A DNA stretch of 64,000 nucleotides from Burkholderiaceae bacterium (lineage in GTDB: Bacteria; Pseudomonadota; Gammaproteobacteria; Burkholderiales; Burkholderiaceae_C), in NCBI GenBank assembly GCA_030695205.1, contig JAUYTN010000058.1, positions 81,390-145,389 on the forward strand. Direction: 5' to 3'. Both the position numbers and the translations under genes were made by a program. Numbering within the stretch: the stretch's first letter is position 1; each line of letters starts with the position of its first letter. This document shows, in pieces, positions 8,469 to 18,003 of this stretch. Below the pieces are notes generated by a model. The model ran no database searches. It was not told the DNA's origin and saw only the letters and a list, made by a program, of their open reading frames with translations.

Positions 8469-9589
8469 AGTTCAGGATTCCTTTCTTTGGACGCCGCCGC
8501 GATACGCCCTCGCCGGTGTTCGAGCATTCGCGGTTTGAGGAGTCGCAGTTCCATTCGGAGGTGCTGGCGCAGTCGCAGTTCCCAGCCTCTGTCCTGCACG
8601 ACTCAGGGTTTTCGGGCGAACTGGACCTGAACCTGGACGACCCAGAGAGCGGACAACGACCCAGCCCTCCCGAAGACGCGGGCGCCAACCGCATGGGCCG
8701 GGCGTTCATGGCCGCTGGCAAGCTCACCGCCGAGCAGGTAGCGGAGGTGCTGCGGGCGCAGCATGGCCTGGGCATGCGCTTTGGCGAGGCGGCTATCCGG
8801 CTGGGCTACCTGTCCGAGGACGACGTTGCCGACGTCCTGGCCAAACAGTTCAACTTTCAGCTGCTCAACACCAAAGCGGCCCTGCAGTCCGGGCGGATCA
8901 GCAGTCGCCTGGCGGTGGCGCACCAGCCCTACTCGGCCGAGTCAGAGGCATTCAGAAAGCTCAGGGCCGAGGTGCTTCAGCGCACATCGGCACACGAGGG
9001 CACCATCGTGATCGCGGTGGTCGGGGCACAGCCCAAAGAGGGCCGAAGCCATGTAGCGGCCAGCCTGGCCATTACCCTGTCGCAAATGAACCGCCGCACC
9101 CTGCTGATCGATGCCAGCATGCGTCGGCCCATGCAAGACCGGCTGTTTGGGATCAGCAACCGTTTTGGCCTGTCCACCTTGCTGGCTGGTCGGCAATCGG
9201 ACAAGGGCCGCGAGCTGCACCGCATCACCGAGCGGCTGTCAGTGGTACCCGCTGGCCCCAGGCCGCCCAACCCGTTGGAAATTCTGGACCCCCCAAATTT
9301 CCAGATGGTGCTCAGCCGCTACACCGACACCCACGAACTGGTGGTGGTGGACACGCCAGCCGCCTGGGACACCGCCGACGCACTGGTCATTGCCTTGCAA
9401 TGCACCCATGTGCTGATGGTGGTCAGGGAGGACCACTCGCTCATTGAGCGGGTACAAAAAACCGAGCGCAACCTGGAGGGGCTGGATGTCAACCCGATTG
9501 GCGTCTTCTATAACCGGGTCTCAGGGGTGAAGCGGTGGTGGCAACGGACATCACTGCCCGACTTGGTTGACAACCCATCCGGGCATTGA
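8465..9589 (+). CDS. epsG: EpsG-type tyrosine-kinase-like ATPase with MshEN N-domain
   Basis: This 374-residue cytosolic partner of EpsF has an N-terminal MshEN/GspE-like region (about residues 78-137, MAAGKLTAEQVAEVL and GEAAIRLGYLSEDDVADVL) followed by a BY-kinase/MinD-like ATPase domain. The P-loop reads GAQPKEGRSHV, with Arg where the Walker lysine is usual. Walker A' reads LLIDASMRRP, with Ser for the second Asp. Walker B is VVVDTPA. No tyrosine cluster is visible at the C terminus. It probably regulates export even if autophosphorylation is altered. Confidence 0.82.
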   Translation: MKFRIPFFGRRRDTPSPVFEHSRFEESQFHSEVLAQSQFPASVLHDSGFSGELDLNLDDPESGQRPSPPEDAGANRMGRAFMAAGKLTAEQVAEVLRAQHGLGMRFGEAAIRLGYLSEDDVADVLAKQFNFQLLNTKAALQSGRISSRLAVAHQPYSAESEAFRKLRAEVLQRTSAHEGTIVIAVVGAQPKEGRSHVAASLAITLSQMNRRTLLIDASMRRPMQDRLFGISNRFGLSTLLAGRQSDKGRELHRITERLSVVPAGPRPPNPLEILDPPNFQMVLSRYTDTHELVVVDTPAAWDTADALVIALQCTHVLMVVREDHSLIERVQKTERNLEGLDVNPIGVFYNRVSGVKRWWQRTSLPDLVDNPSGH

Positions 9590-9610
9590 GGGCGAAGGCC
9601 GGACCCGTCA

Positions 9611-10882
9611 ATGTTGAAAAAGTCGCTGGCATCCATTGCCGACCAGATGCTGCTCAGCGCCCTCAACCTGGGGGTGGCGCTGGCGCTCATTCGCTTTGCC
9701 GACAAAACATCGTATGGCCTGTACCTGCAGTGGTTCGGCGTGGTGATGTTGGCGTATTCGCTGATCGACGCCACCGTGGGCGCCACAGTGGTGGCGCGCT
9801 ACAACCGGCTGGCGGCGGGCACCGAGCGCATGGACACCATAGGCGCACACATGCGCCTGGCCATTCACACCTGCCTGGGTGCGGTTGCCCTGTCAGCCCT
9901 GGGCTGGTGGCTGTTCATGCAGCCGCAACTGGCAGCTGTCGACACGGGTGCGGGCAGTTGGCTGGTGTGGCCAGCTGCGGCGGCCTACGTCGGCAGCTAT
10001 GCGTGGCGGGAGTTCAAGCGTGGCACGGGGCATTTGTTGCAACGGGCCTTTGACGTGCTGTACATGGACATCACCTACGCCGCGCTCACTGTGGCGGGTG
10101 TGGCCTGGCTGATTGCCACCGATGGGCTATCGCTGACCACCACACTGGTCACCCTGGCTGCTGCCAATGCGGTGGCCGCTGCGGTATGGATACGTGCTCC
10201 TGCTGTCCAGGGGCCGGGAGCTTGGTCGGACCACGCCAATTGGCCCACGGTCTGGCGCACCAGCCGCTGGGCCATGGGGGGAGCGTCCCTTGCGTGGGTC
10301 AGCAACCATGCGTTTTTGTACGCCAGTGCGGCTTTGCTGGGCTTGGCAGCCACAGCAGACATCGGGGCCGCGCGGTTGTTTCTGATGCCACTTTCCCTCA
10401 TCACCCTGGGTTGGAAGAATGTGGCCCGTGCCGACATCGGCAACCTGCTGCAACCGGCCGACCTCGGGCCTGCCCGCCGCTATGTGGTCCGTTCGGTGCT
10501 GATGGTGTCTGGGTTTGGTGTGCTCTACCTGCTCGCGCTGTGGCTGGGCTACGGGTGGGTGTCCACCCACTTTCTGCCAGCCAACTACCAGCACCTGGAG
10601 TGGCTGATCGTGGCCTGGTCGCTGTATTTTGTGGTGTACAACGTTCGCAATGTCGGCAGCGTGCTGCTGGCTGCCATGGGTCATTTCAAGCCACTGTTTC
10701 GCCTGGATGTGGTGGGCTTGGCGGTGCAGGGCATTGGCATCGCAGTGCTGGTGCCGAGCTTCGGCGCCATGGGCCTGATTGCGTCTGTGGCCCTTTGCGA
10801 ATGTGTGCTGGTGGTGTGGATGTGGAGCCGCCTGGTGCCCCGTTTGCTGTTTGCCAGGGAGGCGGCATGTCCCCCCGCGTGA
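9611..10882 (+). CDS. Wzx-like polysaccharide flippase
   Basis: This 423-residue polytopic membrane protein has about 12 hydrophobic segments and almost no large soluble loops. The MATE-like early region MLLSALNLGVALALIRFADKT and a late AMGHFKPLFRLDVVGL segment are typical of polysaccharide transporters that flip undecaprenyl-linked repeat units across the inner membrane. It starts at ATG 9611, 21 bp after epsG, and its end overlaps the following glycosyltransferase by 16 nt, so it belongs to the same operon. Confidence 0.82.
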   Translation: MLKKSLASIADQMLLSALNLGVALALIRFADKTSYGLYLQWFGVVMLAYSLIDATVGATVVARYNRLAAGTERMDTIGAHMRLAIHTCLGAVALSALGWWLFMQPQLAAVDTGAGSWLVWPAAAAYVGSYAWREFKRGTGHLLQRAFDVLYMDITYAALTVAGVAWLIATDGLSLTTTLVTLAAANAVAAAVWIRAPAVQGPGAWSDHANWPTVWRTSRWAMGGASLAWVSNHAFLYASAALLGLAATADIGAARLFLMPLSLITLGWKNVARADIGNLLQPADLGPARRYVVRSVLMVSGFGVLYLLALWLGYGWVSTHFLPANYQHLEWLIVAWSLYFVVYNVRNVGSVLLAAMGHFKPLFRLDVVGLAVQGIGIAVLVPSFGAMGLIASVALCECVLVVWMWSRLVPRLLFAREAACPPA

Positions 10883-11799
10883 GCATATGCATCTGCACCT
10901 TCAAGCGGCCCGCCATGCTGTCGGCCCTGCTGCAGGACCTGCAGCGCGTGGCCTGGGATGGCCTTGACGCCGAGTGCGAGATTGTGGTCGTTGACAACGA
11001 CCCTGCCCTGTCGGCCACGGCCGTCCTGGCAGACTGGTCAATCCGCAGCCGTTGGCCTCTGGTGGCCGATGCCTTTGGCCAATCCAACATCGCCAGCGCC
11101 CGCAACCGGCTGGTGTCATTGGCCAAAGGGGAGCGCATTCTCTTTTTGGATGACGACCAGCACCCCCATGACCCCCACTGGCTGATGGCCATGTCCGAGG
11201 CCATGGACCAGTTTCAGGCTGATGCGGTCTTTGGTGCGGTTCGTCCGCTGTTTGAGCCAGGTACGCCCGACTGGATACGGGACGCTGGCCATTTCGACAT
11301 GGACCCCGCCGGGATGTCCACTGGCACGCCCGTGACCAAAGACCTGGCCCACTGCGGCAACTCGCTCATCCGGCGTCGGTGCTTCGAGGCCGTCTCACCA
11401 CCATTCAACACCGACTACGGACGCACAGGCGGCGAAGACAGCGTGTTTTTTCAGGAACTGCTGGCCCAGGGTTTTCGGCTCATCTGGTGTGCCGACGGCG
11501 CGGTGAGCGAGTACGTCCCGCCACAACGCGCCACCGCCAAGTGGCTGCTGACCCGGTCTTACCGGGAGGGGCAAACCTGGGCACGCACCGAAATGCTGCG
11601 GCGCGGGGGTGCCAAGCGGGTGCTGCACGGAGGCCTGTTGCTGCTCAGGGCGGGGGTGCTGCTGGCCATCTCCATGCTGCTGCTGCTGGTTTGGAGCCCG
11701 GTTTCTGCGGGCAAACGCTTGCACTGGTCGCGCAAATGCGTGGGTCAACTCGGGAAGATCAGCCACTTTTTTGGGGGTCGGTTTGCCGAGTACGGCTGA
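10867..11799 (+). CDS. Family 2 glycosyltransferase with C-terminal membrane helix
   Basis: This 310-residue GT-A fold enzyme shows VSICICTFKRP at the N terminus, VVVDNDP, ARNRLV, FLDDDQ as the metal-binding DXD-type motif, and GGEDSVFF in the acceptor region. A hydrophobic segment near the C terminus (LLLLRAGVLLAISMLLLLVW) anchors it to the membrane. It should add a sugar to the lipid-linked repeat unit. The ATG at 10867 is chosen because it immediately precedes the conserved GT2 start and overlaps the flippase end. Confidence 0.85.
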   Translation: MSPRVSICICTFKRPAMLSALLQDLQRVAWDGLDAECEIVVVDNDPALSATAVLADWSIRSRWPLVADAFGQSNIASARNRLVSLAKGERILFLDDDQHPHDPHWLMAMSEAMDQFQADAVFGAVRPLFEPGTPDWIRDAGHFDMDPAGMSTGTPVTKDLAHCGNSLIRRRCFEAVSPPFNTDYGRTGGEDSVFFQELLAQGFRLIWCADGAVSEYVPPQRATAKWLLTRSYREGQTWARTEMLRRGGAKRVLHGGLLLLRAGVLLAISMLLLLVWSPVSAGKRLHWSRKCVGQLGKISHFFGGRFAEYG

Positions 11800-11818
11800 T
11801 ACCCCCAGAGCCCATCGG

Positions 11819-13162
11819 GTGCGAACGCTCAACCCCGGCGCCCGCTCCCAGGTCGGCAGTGGTGCGCCGGGTACCGATGCCTCTGCAGCCCCCACCAGTT
11901 GGTTGGATGTGCGCGGCCTGTGGGGGTTCATGCTGCTCACGAGCTTCTTGCCATCGGATCTGAGCTGGCCCGAAGACCGCACCGAGCTCGCACTGACCGA
12001 TGGCAGCTGGGCGTCGCGGTTGCCACTGATCATCATGCTGGGGTGGTCGATGTGGCTGTGGGTCCGCTCGCCCACTCGGGTCTGGACCCCCGACTGGACG
12101 GTTGCCCCATGGCTGGCTGCGCTGGTTGGCTGGGTGGGCTTGACCTTGTTGTGGTCCCCCCTTCCCGATGCCAGTTTCAAAAGCTGGCTGCGCCTGGTGC
12201 TGACCCTGTTGGTGGCCACGGTGCTGGCCCACGGCTACCGGGGCCGCATGCTGGATTTTCTGTCCGATGGTCTGCTGGTGCTCATGTTGGTGCTGGTGCC
12301 ATCGATTGCGGTGGCGCTGCTCAAGCCTGGCGTGGGTTTGGAGTCCGTCGCGGGTATTGAAGGATCCTGGCGTGGCATCACCGCCCAGAAAAACACCTTG
12401 GGCCTCGCGGCGGCGCTGGCGGCGGCATCGTACTTCGTGCTGCTGCTGACCCGCCCGCGCGACACCCTGGCCAAGTGGTGGATGGCAGCGGTGGCGGTGG
12501 TGTGTCTGCTGGGTTCGCGCAGCTCCACCTCGCTGGCCATGACAGTGCTCATTAGCGGCATTTTCTGGCTGTTTTACCGGCAACACCTCAACAGCTTTGC
12601 CTGGCTCAGCCGCCTGTTTCTGGCATTCGTGCTGCTGATCATGACCTACGTATACCTGTACTTCATGTGGCACTCCCAACTCCCTACCTGGAACGGCTTT
12701 GTGGGCTCGGTGGCCCAGTGGTTCGGGAAAGGGGCCGACCTGTCGGGTCGGGCCGACATCTGGCCACTGGTATGGAGCGAAATCGAAAAACACCCCTGGC
12801 TGGGCCTGGGCTATGCCGCTTTTTGGCGGGGTGAGGGCAGTGCCTCACAGTACATCGCCGATGTGCTGTACTGGGCGCCCACGACCGCTCACAACGGCTA
12901 CATCGACCTCATCAATGAGGTGGGCCTGGTGGGCCTGCTGCTGTTTATGGCACTCTGCGTAGCCCAGCTCGCCCGCATTGCCAGCTTGCACAAGCGCCAA
13001 CGGGTAGAAGCATCGGTTCACCTGGCCCTGCTGGTGCCGTTTTTGCTGTGGAACTTCAGTGAAACATCGGCGGTGAATGCTTACATGCCCCTGCAGTTCG
13101 TCATCTGGTGCTCACTGCTGATGGCACAGACCGCCGACCACCCGAGGACGGCAAGTGCCTGA
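11819..13162 (+). CDS. Wzy-like O-antigen/exopolysaccharide polymerase
   Basis: This protein of about 447 residues has ten or more transmembrane helices and a large periplasmic loop ending in GLGYAAFWRGEG and TTAHNGYIDLINEVGLVGLLLF, the hallmark of the Wzy_C/O-antigen ligase domain. It should polymerise repeat units flipped by the upstream Wzx. The start is uncertain: GTG 11819 and TTG 11783 are possible, and the longer open frame upstream is a shadow of the GT2 gene. The following gene's GTG overlaps its end by 8 nt. Confidence 0.8.
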   Translation: MRTLNPGARSQVGSGAPGTDASAAPTSWLDVRGLWGFMLLTSFLPSDLSWPEDRTELALTDGSWASRLPLIIMLGWSMWLWVRSPTRVWTPDWTVAPWLAALVGWVGLTLLWSPLPDASFKSWLRLVLTLLVATVLAHGYRGRMLDFLSDGLLVLMLVLVPSIAVALLKPGVGLESVAGIEGSWRGITAQKNTLGLAAALAAASYFVLLLTRPRDTLAKWWMAAVAVVCLLGSRSSTSLAMTVLISGIFWLFYRQHLNSFAWLSRLFLAFVLLIMTYVYLYFMWHSQLPTWNGFVGSVAQWFGKGADLSGRADIWPLVWSEIEKHPWLGLGYAAFWRGEGSASQYIADVLYWAPTTAHNGYIDLINEVGLVGLLLFMALCVAQLARIASLHKRQRVEASVHLALLVPFLLWNFSETSAVNAYMPLQFVIWCSLLMAQTADHPRTASA

Positions 13163-15542
13163 GCGCTTCATCTGGCTGTGGCTGTGGCTGGGACTGTCCA
13201 TGTGCAGCCCCGCTTGGTCGACCTCGCCTTTGGTGAGTTGGGACCCGCCCGACTGGGGCCCCCTGTCCCCCCACCTGGGCCTGGGCCATGCGGCAGGGCG
13301 CATTGCCGATGGCCAGCGGGTGGTGGCCATCGGTCCGCATTTCTTCACGCCAGGGCCCGACGGGGAGCTGGGTACGCCCGATGATGTGCGCATGCGCTGG
13401 TACGGCATCAACGTCGCGGGTGTGGCTGCATTCCCGACCGCAGACGGTGCGAGGCAATTGTCCCGCACACTGGCCAGTTGGGGCTTCAATGCGGTGCGGA
13501 TTCACTACATAGACGCCCCGCCCCACCCTGACCCGACGGTGGTCAACAGCGTGCTCAGCGATGGCCCTTACCCCAGTTTCAACCCCGTGGCCATCGAGCG
13601 GCTGCGGCACTTGCTGGCCGAGCTGCGTGACCAAGGGCTGTATGTGCAGCTCAACCCAATCGCCGCCTACACCTTGCGTCCACAGCAGGACGGTGTGCCG
13701 CCACTTGCACCACCGGCACCGCTTGCACGGGGGGCAGCTGGCAATGCCGAGGCCCGCCTGCCCGCCAACCACCCGCTGGCCGCCATCCACCCGGATCTGC
13801 TCCAACGCCAGCAGACCTACCTGACTCAACTGGCCCAGCACCTGGACCTCCGCCACCAGCCCGCGCTGGCGATGGTGGATGCGGTGAACGAGTCCTCCCT
13901 GCTGGCCACCTGGACGCAGTGGGACCCCAAAGGGTGGGTACACACCGTCTCAGGCGAGTACGCCCAGCGGCTGGAAGGTGCCTGGGCACGCTGGGTGGAC
14001 CGCACCCATGGCGGACTGCCCGCAGCCCTGCAAGCCTGGGGCCTGCCCGCATCGACCCCTCTGCCCACCCCCACACCCACCGAGCCGCATGGCGTGGGCC
14101 TCAGCCCCGGTGGCAACACCTCCAGCTGGTGGTCACGCGCATGGCAGCGTGTGGCACGCCTGGTGGACCTGTTACCGCCCGCCTGGCGTGCGACGGTATC
14201 GGGCTGGCTTCGCGCCAACAGCCCCTTGCCCAACGGAGTGCTCCACGACTACCTGCGCTTTTTGACCGAACTCGACAGACAGCATGGAGAGGCGCTGAGG
14301 GCGACCTTGCGCGAGAGCATTCGACCCGACCTGCCCGTCACAGGCACCCAGGTGGGCTACGGCAACGGCTGGGGCACCGTGGCGCAAGCTGGAATGGATT
14401 TTGTGGACGACCACCTGTACGTGGACCACTACCAGTTCACCGGAACAAATTGGGACATGAACAACTGGTACGTCAGCCGAGAGGCGTTGTCCGGGCAGGC
14501 CTGGCCACGGCTGGTAGGGGCAGCGGCCCTTCGTGACCGCACGCGTCCCTACATCATCAGTGAGTTTGGCCAGCCCTACCCCAACCCACTGGGCCCCGAA
14601 ATGGCCTTGACCCTGGCGACCCTCGCCCGGCTGCAGGACTGGGATGGCTTGTTTCTGTTTGACCACGACGCCTTCGACACCCAACGCCGTGCGCCCGCGC
14701 ACTTTGACGTCCAAGGCGACTGGCCGCGGGCTGTGGTGTCGGCGCTGGCATCCAGGGTGTTGCTGTCCGACGGTCTCGCCGCCATCCCGGCAGAGACTGT
14801 GGCGCAGCCCGACCCCGCGTCCTTCACCGCATCCTGGTTGCGCCAGCGCCGACCCGACTACTGGAGCCACGAACTACAGCAAGCGACCCCACCGGCGCTG
14901 GCAGACGCCCTGCAGGCCTGGGGCTACGGGCCTGCACCCCAGACCGCCACCCCACACAGCGACCGGACAAGCCCCATGCTGCGCCACAGCGCAGGGCGCC
15001 TGTCGGCGGACTGGGCCACCGGCGCCTGGGTCAGCGGCAGGTTCGTCGGCGCAAGCCAAGGGCTCATGGGTGAAGTGCACTGGGCGCTGCCCGTGGGGCA
15101 CGACGAGCAACTGGCCACCCTGGTGCTGGTCAGTGGCGACGGTTTGCCACTGGGGCAGTCGCGGCACTGGTTGCTGGGGGTCGTGACGCCCACGGTGGGC
15201 TCCAGTGCCTCCGCCACGCCACCCATGCCCCACACCTGGGCCCAGCACCCATCGGGCAGCCAGCGCTGGACGCTCGCACCAGTGGCAGGTGCCGCTGGCC
15301 CTTCGGAGCCACCCAATTCTGTGCCACCGCTGTGGACCGAGCCCCCACGGCTGCGCCTGGAACTTCCTGCGCGTGCCGCGCAAGCCCAGGTGTGGCGGCT
15401 GGGGGCGCGCGGTGAGCACCTTGGCCAGGTGGGCCTGTTGCCTGGATCCCAAGGGCGTTGGCACCTGCCCACAGGCCCAGCGGCCAGCGGGCAACCACCG
15501 TCGATGTGGTTCGATATTCGCTGGGCAGGGGGCACACCATGA
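13155..15542 (+). CDS. Secreted GH5-like (clan GH-A) glycoside hydrolase of the exopolysaccharide locus
   Basis: This 795-residue protein has a short signal peptide and a cellulase-like TIM barrel: MRWYGINVAGVAAF, SWGFNAVRIHY, then DAVNESS with the acid/base Glu at residue 246 and YIISEFGQPYPN with the nucleophile Glu at 470. About 250 further residues form a beta-rich C-terminal region. It may trim or release the polymer in the periplasm or outside. Proline-rich loops near 300-320 look like insertions. It begins with GTG inside the wzy end and overlaps the next gene by 4 nt. Substrate unknown. Confidence 0.75.
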   Translation: MPERFIWLWLWLGLSMCSPAWSTSPLVSWDPPDWGPLSPHLGLGHAAGRIADGQRVVAIGPHFFTPGPDGELGTPDDVRMRWYGINVAGVAAFPTADGARQLSRTLASWGFNAVRIHYIDAPPHPDPTVVNSVLSDGPYPSFNPVAIERLRHLLAELRDQGLYVQLNPIAAYTLRPQQDGVPPLAPPAPLARGAAGNAEARLPANHPLAAIHPDLLQRQQTYLTQLAQHLDLRHQPALAMVDAVNESSLLATWTQWDPKGWVHTVSGEYAQRLEGAWARWVDRTHGGLPAALQAWGLPASTPLPTPTPTEPHGVGLSPGGNTSSWWSRAWQRVARLVDLLPPAWRATVSGWLRANSPLPNGVLHDYLRFLTELDRQHGEALRATLRESIRPDLPVTGTQVGYGNGWGTVAQAGMDFVDDHLYVDHYQFTGTNWDMNNWYVSREALSGQAWPRLVGAAALRDRTRPYIISEFGQPYPNPLGPEMALTLATLARLQDWDGLFLFDHDAFDTQRRAPAHFDVQGDWPRAVVSALASRVLLSDGLAAIPAETVAQPDPASFTASWLRQRRPDYWSHELQQATPPALADALQAWGYGPAPQTATPHSDRTSPMLRHSAGRLSADWATGAWVSGRFVGASQGLMGEVHWALPVGHDEQLATLVLVSGDGLPLGQSRHWLLGVVTPTVGSSASATPPMPHTWAQHPSGSQRWTLAPVAGAAGPSEPPNSVPPLWTEPPRLRLELPARAAQAQVWRLGARGEHLGQVGLLPGSQGRWHLPTGPAASGQPPSMWFDIRWAGGTP

Positions 15543-16810
15543 CAGCGACCAGGGTTCGCGACTGGGCAGCATGGGGAACGCTGGGCCTGGCAACAGTGGC
15601 ACCTGGCACCGCCATGGCCGCCGCCGATGTGCTGCTGAGGCTGGAAACCGTTCTAGGGCACACCACCAACGCTCTGCGCCTAGCCAACGACGAACTGGCC
15701 CGTGTGCCCCCCCCAGTCACCGACACATCCACCTTGAGGCTGCGCGCTGACGTTGGCATCAGCTGGGATCTGGGCCACCCCGCCAACCGCCTGCAACTGA
15801 CGCACCAGCTCCAACGCAGCACACACGCACAGGTGGCCGAGCTCGACGGCAACAGCCAACTCAGCACCGCCAACCTGGTCTGGGGCCGCGAGCGCTGGAT
15901 CACCGGCCAACTCACCACCCGCTGGCAAGACCAGCCCGAGCGCCTCGACATTGGCAACAACCAGGCCCGCACCGGTCGCCAGCGCACCCAAAGCCACGGC
16001 TGGACGCTGAGCCTCAACCCCACGCCCCAGTGGTCGGTCCCGCTGCAAAACACCTGGCGCCACACCCGCACCGATGCGGCGGTGGCCGCCGAGTCGGGCG
16101 ACATCCAGGAGCGCAGCCAGCGCGTTGGGTTGGCTTGGTCGCCCCAGCCCGGGCGAAGCATAGGGCTAGGCATCACCGACACCACCCTGACCACCACACC
16201 CGTGTTCTGGAGCGCTGGCACGCTGGGACAGCCGCTGCAGCTGCGCACCCACAGCCTGGAAGTGGACTGGCGCGTCAGCGTCAAAACCCAGCTCACGGCC
16301 ACATGGGGCGCCCAGCGCTGGAAGCTGCCACTCATCGGGCAGCCCGCGTCCAGCCGCCGGCCGCTGAGCCTGGGGGTGGACCACCGCTACTCCGCCCTGA
16401 CCCGGTTGCAGTACCAGTACCGCCAGGATATGGTGGCCGACTTCTCAGCTCGTTCCGGGTTGACCCAGCAAAGCGTGCACGACTGGTCGCTGAACTGGGT
16501 CCACAGCCCCAAAACCCGTTTGCGCCTGGACCTCACCCGCGCCCGCCAGCAACCCGCCTTTCAGGACGGTGGCGTGCGCGGCTCCGAACGCACCCGCCAG
16601 TGGGCGTTTGCGTCTCGGCTGGAGTACGAGTGGCACAGACCCTGGACCACCTTTGTGGAATGGGGCCTGGAGCGCAAGACCATTGAGCCCCTGAGCGGCC
16701 CCAACCGCCACATCCGGCTGAACTTCTGGCAAGTGGGCCTCCGCTACGATTGGGAGCGCTCCCGCTACGACCGCGATGCCATGTCCCTACAGGCTCTGCC
16801 CAGACTTTGA
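15539..16810 (+). CDS. EpsL-like outer-membrane beta-barrel protein
   Basis: This 423-residue protein has a signal peptide (cleavage near AMAAADVLL) followed by alternating amphipathic strands with many Trp/Arg/Gln pairs, for example TLRLRADVGISWDL, ITGQLTTRWQD and FWQVGLRYDWERSRYD. This matches putative outer-membrane barrels (EpsL/capsular beta-barrel type) in burkholderial exopolysaccharide loci. It could help polymer exit or anchor it at the surface. The ATG overlaps the hydrolase stop by 4 nt, so the two are translationally coupled. Confidence 0.7.
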   Translation: MTATRVRDWAAWGTLGLATVAPGTAMAAADVLLRLETVLGHTTNALRLANDELARVPPPVTDTSTLRLRADVGISWDLGHPANRLQLTHQLQRSTHAQVAELDGNSQLSTANLVWGRERWITGQLTTRWQDQPERLDIGNNQARTGRQRTQSHGWTLSLNPTPQWSVPLQNTWRHTRTDAAVAAESGDIQERSQRVGLAWSPQPGRSIGLGITDTTLTTTPVFWSAGTLGQPLQLRTHSLEVDWRVSVKTQLTATWGAQRWKLPLIGQPASSRRPLSLGVDHRYSALTRLQYQYRQDMVADFSARSGLTQQSVHDWSLNWVHSPKTRLRLDLTRARQQPAFQDGGVRGSERTRQWAFASRLEYEWHRPWTTFVEWGLERKTIEPLSGPNRHIRLNFWQVGLRYDWERSRYDRDAMSLQALPRL

Positions 16811-16842
16811 GCCCCTGTCACCCACCCAGACCGCGACACGCC

Positions 16843-18003
16843 ATGACCTCTGCCACAACCCATGCCACTCCCGCTGTCCACACGTGGCCAATCGCCACGT
16901 TCGGGCGGCTGTGTGTGTCCGATGCACTCGGAAACACCCAGCCCCTGAAGCCTTTGGACGACCACCTCGACGCCGCCCTGGCCTGGCTGGAGCGGGCGCA
17001 TGACCAAGCCCTGCGCGGCGGCGTCAGCTACGGCTACAGCCTGCGGGGAGGCTGGCTGCCGCCCTACCGCGAAACATCCGGCTACATCCTGACCACCTTC
17101 TACCGCGCCGCCGATGCCCTGGCGCGCCCCCAACTGGCGCAACGTGCCGAGCAAGTGGCACGCTGGCTGGTCAGTGTGCAAAACGAAGACGGCAGCTTTG
17201 CCAACCCCAAATATGGCAGCGATGGCATCGTGTTCGACACCGGGCAAGACCTGTTTGGCCTGGTTACCGCCTGGGAGCGGACCCGCGACCCGGTGTTTTT
17301 GCAGGCAGCGCAGCGTGCGGGGGCGTGGCTGGTGAAGGTGGCCGACGAGTTCGGCATCTGGACCCGCTTCGAACACAAAAACACGCCGCATGTGTACAAC
17401 ACCCGCACGGCCTGGGCGCTGTTGCGGCTCAACGAGGTAGACCCACAGCCGCAATGGGTGCGCGTGGCTCGCACCAACCTGGACTGGGCAGTGGCCTGCC
17501 AGCGCGACAGCGGTTTTTTCGACCACAACGCCTTCGTCGAAGGCGATGCCCCCTACACCCACAACATCTCGTACGCCATTTGTGGCCTGCAGGAGTCGGG
17601 TTGGCTGCTGGGCGATGACCGCTACCTGGCATCCGCCAGGCGCTGCAGCGAGGCAGCGCGCACGCTCATGCGCAGCGATGGGCTCATTCCAGGCCAGATC
17701 GACCCACAGGGCACACCCGCGGCCAGCTACTCCTGCCTGACTGGCCAGTGCCAGCTGGCCATTGTGTGGGCCAAGCAATTTGCACAAACGGGCGAGGCCG
17801 AGCTGCAAGCGGCGGCCCAGCGCTCGCTGCGGTTTGTCATGTCGCACCAGCGCTGCGGCGACGGTAACCCCGGCGTGCGCGGCGCCATCGCGGGCTCTTT
17901 CCCGGTCTATGGCCGCTACGCACCGCTGAGCTACCCCAACTGGGCCAGCAAGTTTTTTGTCGATGCTGCCCTGCTGCAGCGCGCCTGGAGCCGGAGCGCA
18001 TGA
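16843..18003 (+). CDS. (alpha/alpha)6-barrel protein of the exopolysaccharide locus
   Basis: This 386-residue protein without a signal peptide resembles alpha/alpha toroid enzymes (GlcNAc 2-epimerase, unsaturated hydrolase or terpene-cyclase folds). Helical hairpins repeat about every 50 residues, with QNEDGSF, RDSGFFDHNAF and AASYSCLTGQCQLA among them. Related genes in polysaccharide loci are often misnamed squalene cyclase or prenyltransferase. A sugar-modifying role is likelier from the context. The ATG at 16843 follows the barrel gene by 32 bp, and the end overlaps the next gene by 4 nt. Confidence 0.6.
   Translation: MTSATTHATPAVHTWPIATFGRLCVSDALGNTQPLKPLDDHLDAALAWLERAHDQALRGGVSYGYSLRGGWLPPYRETSGYILTTFYRAADALARPQLAQRAEQVARWLVSVQNEDGSFANPKYGSDGIVFDTGQDLFGLVTAWERTRDPVFLQAAQRAGAWLVKVADEFGIWTRFEHKNTPHVYNTRTAWALLRLNEVDPQPQWVRVARTNLDWAVACQRDSGFFDHNAFVEGDAPYTHNISYAICGLQESGWLLGDDRYLASARRCSEAARTLMRSDGLIPGQIDPQGTPAASYSCLTGQCQLAIVWAKQFAQTGEAELQAAAQRSLRFVMSHQRCGDGNPGVRGAIAGSFPVYGRYAPLSYPNWASKFFVDAALLQRAWSRSA

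Noticed and set aside
11609..11818. The upstream extension of the wzy frame.
   Set aside because: It overlaps the GT2 gene and encodes Cys/Trp-rich low-complexity sequence typical of an out-of-frame shadow.
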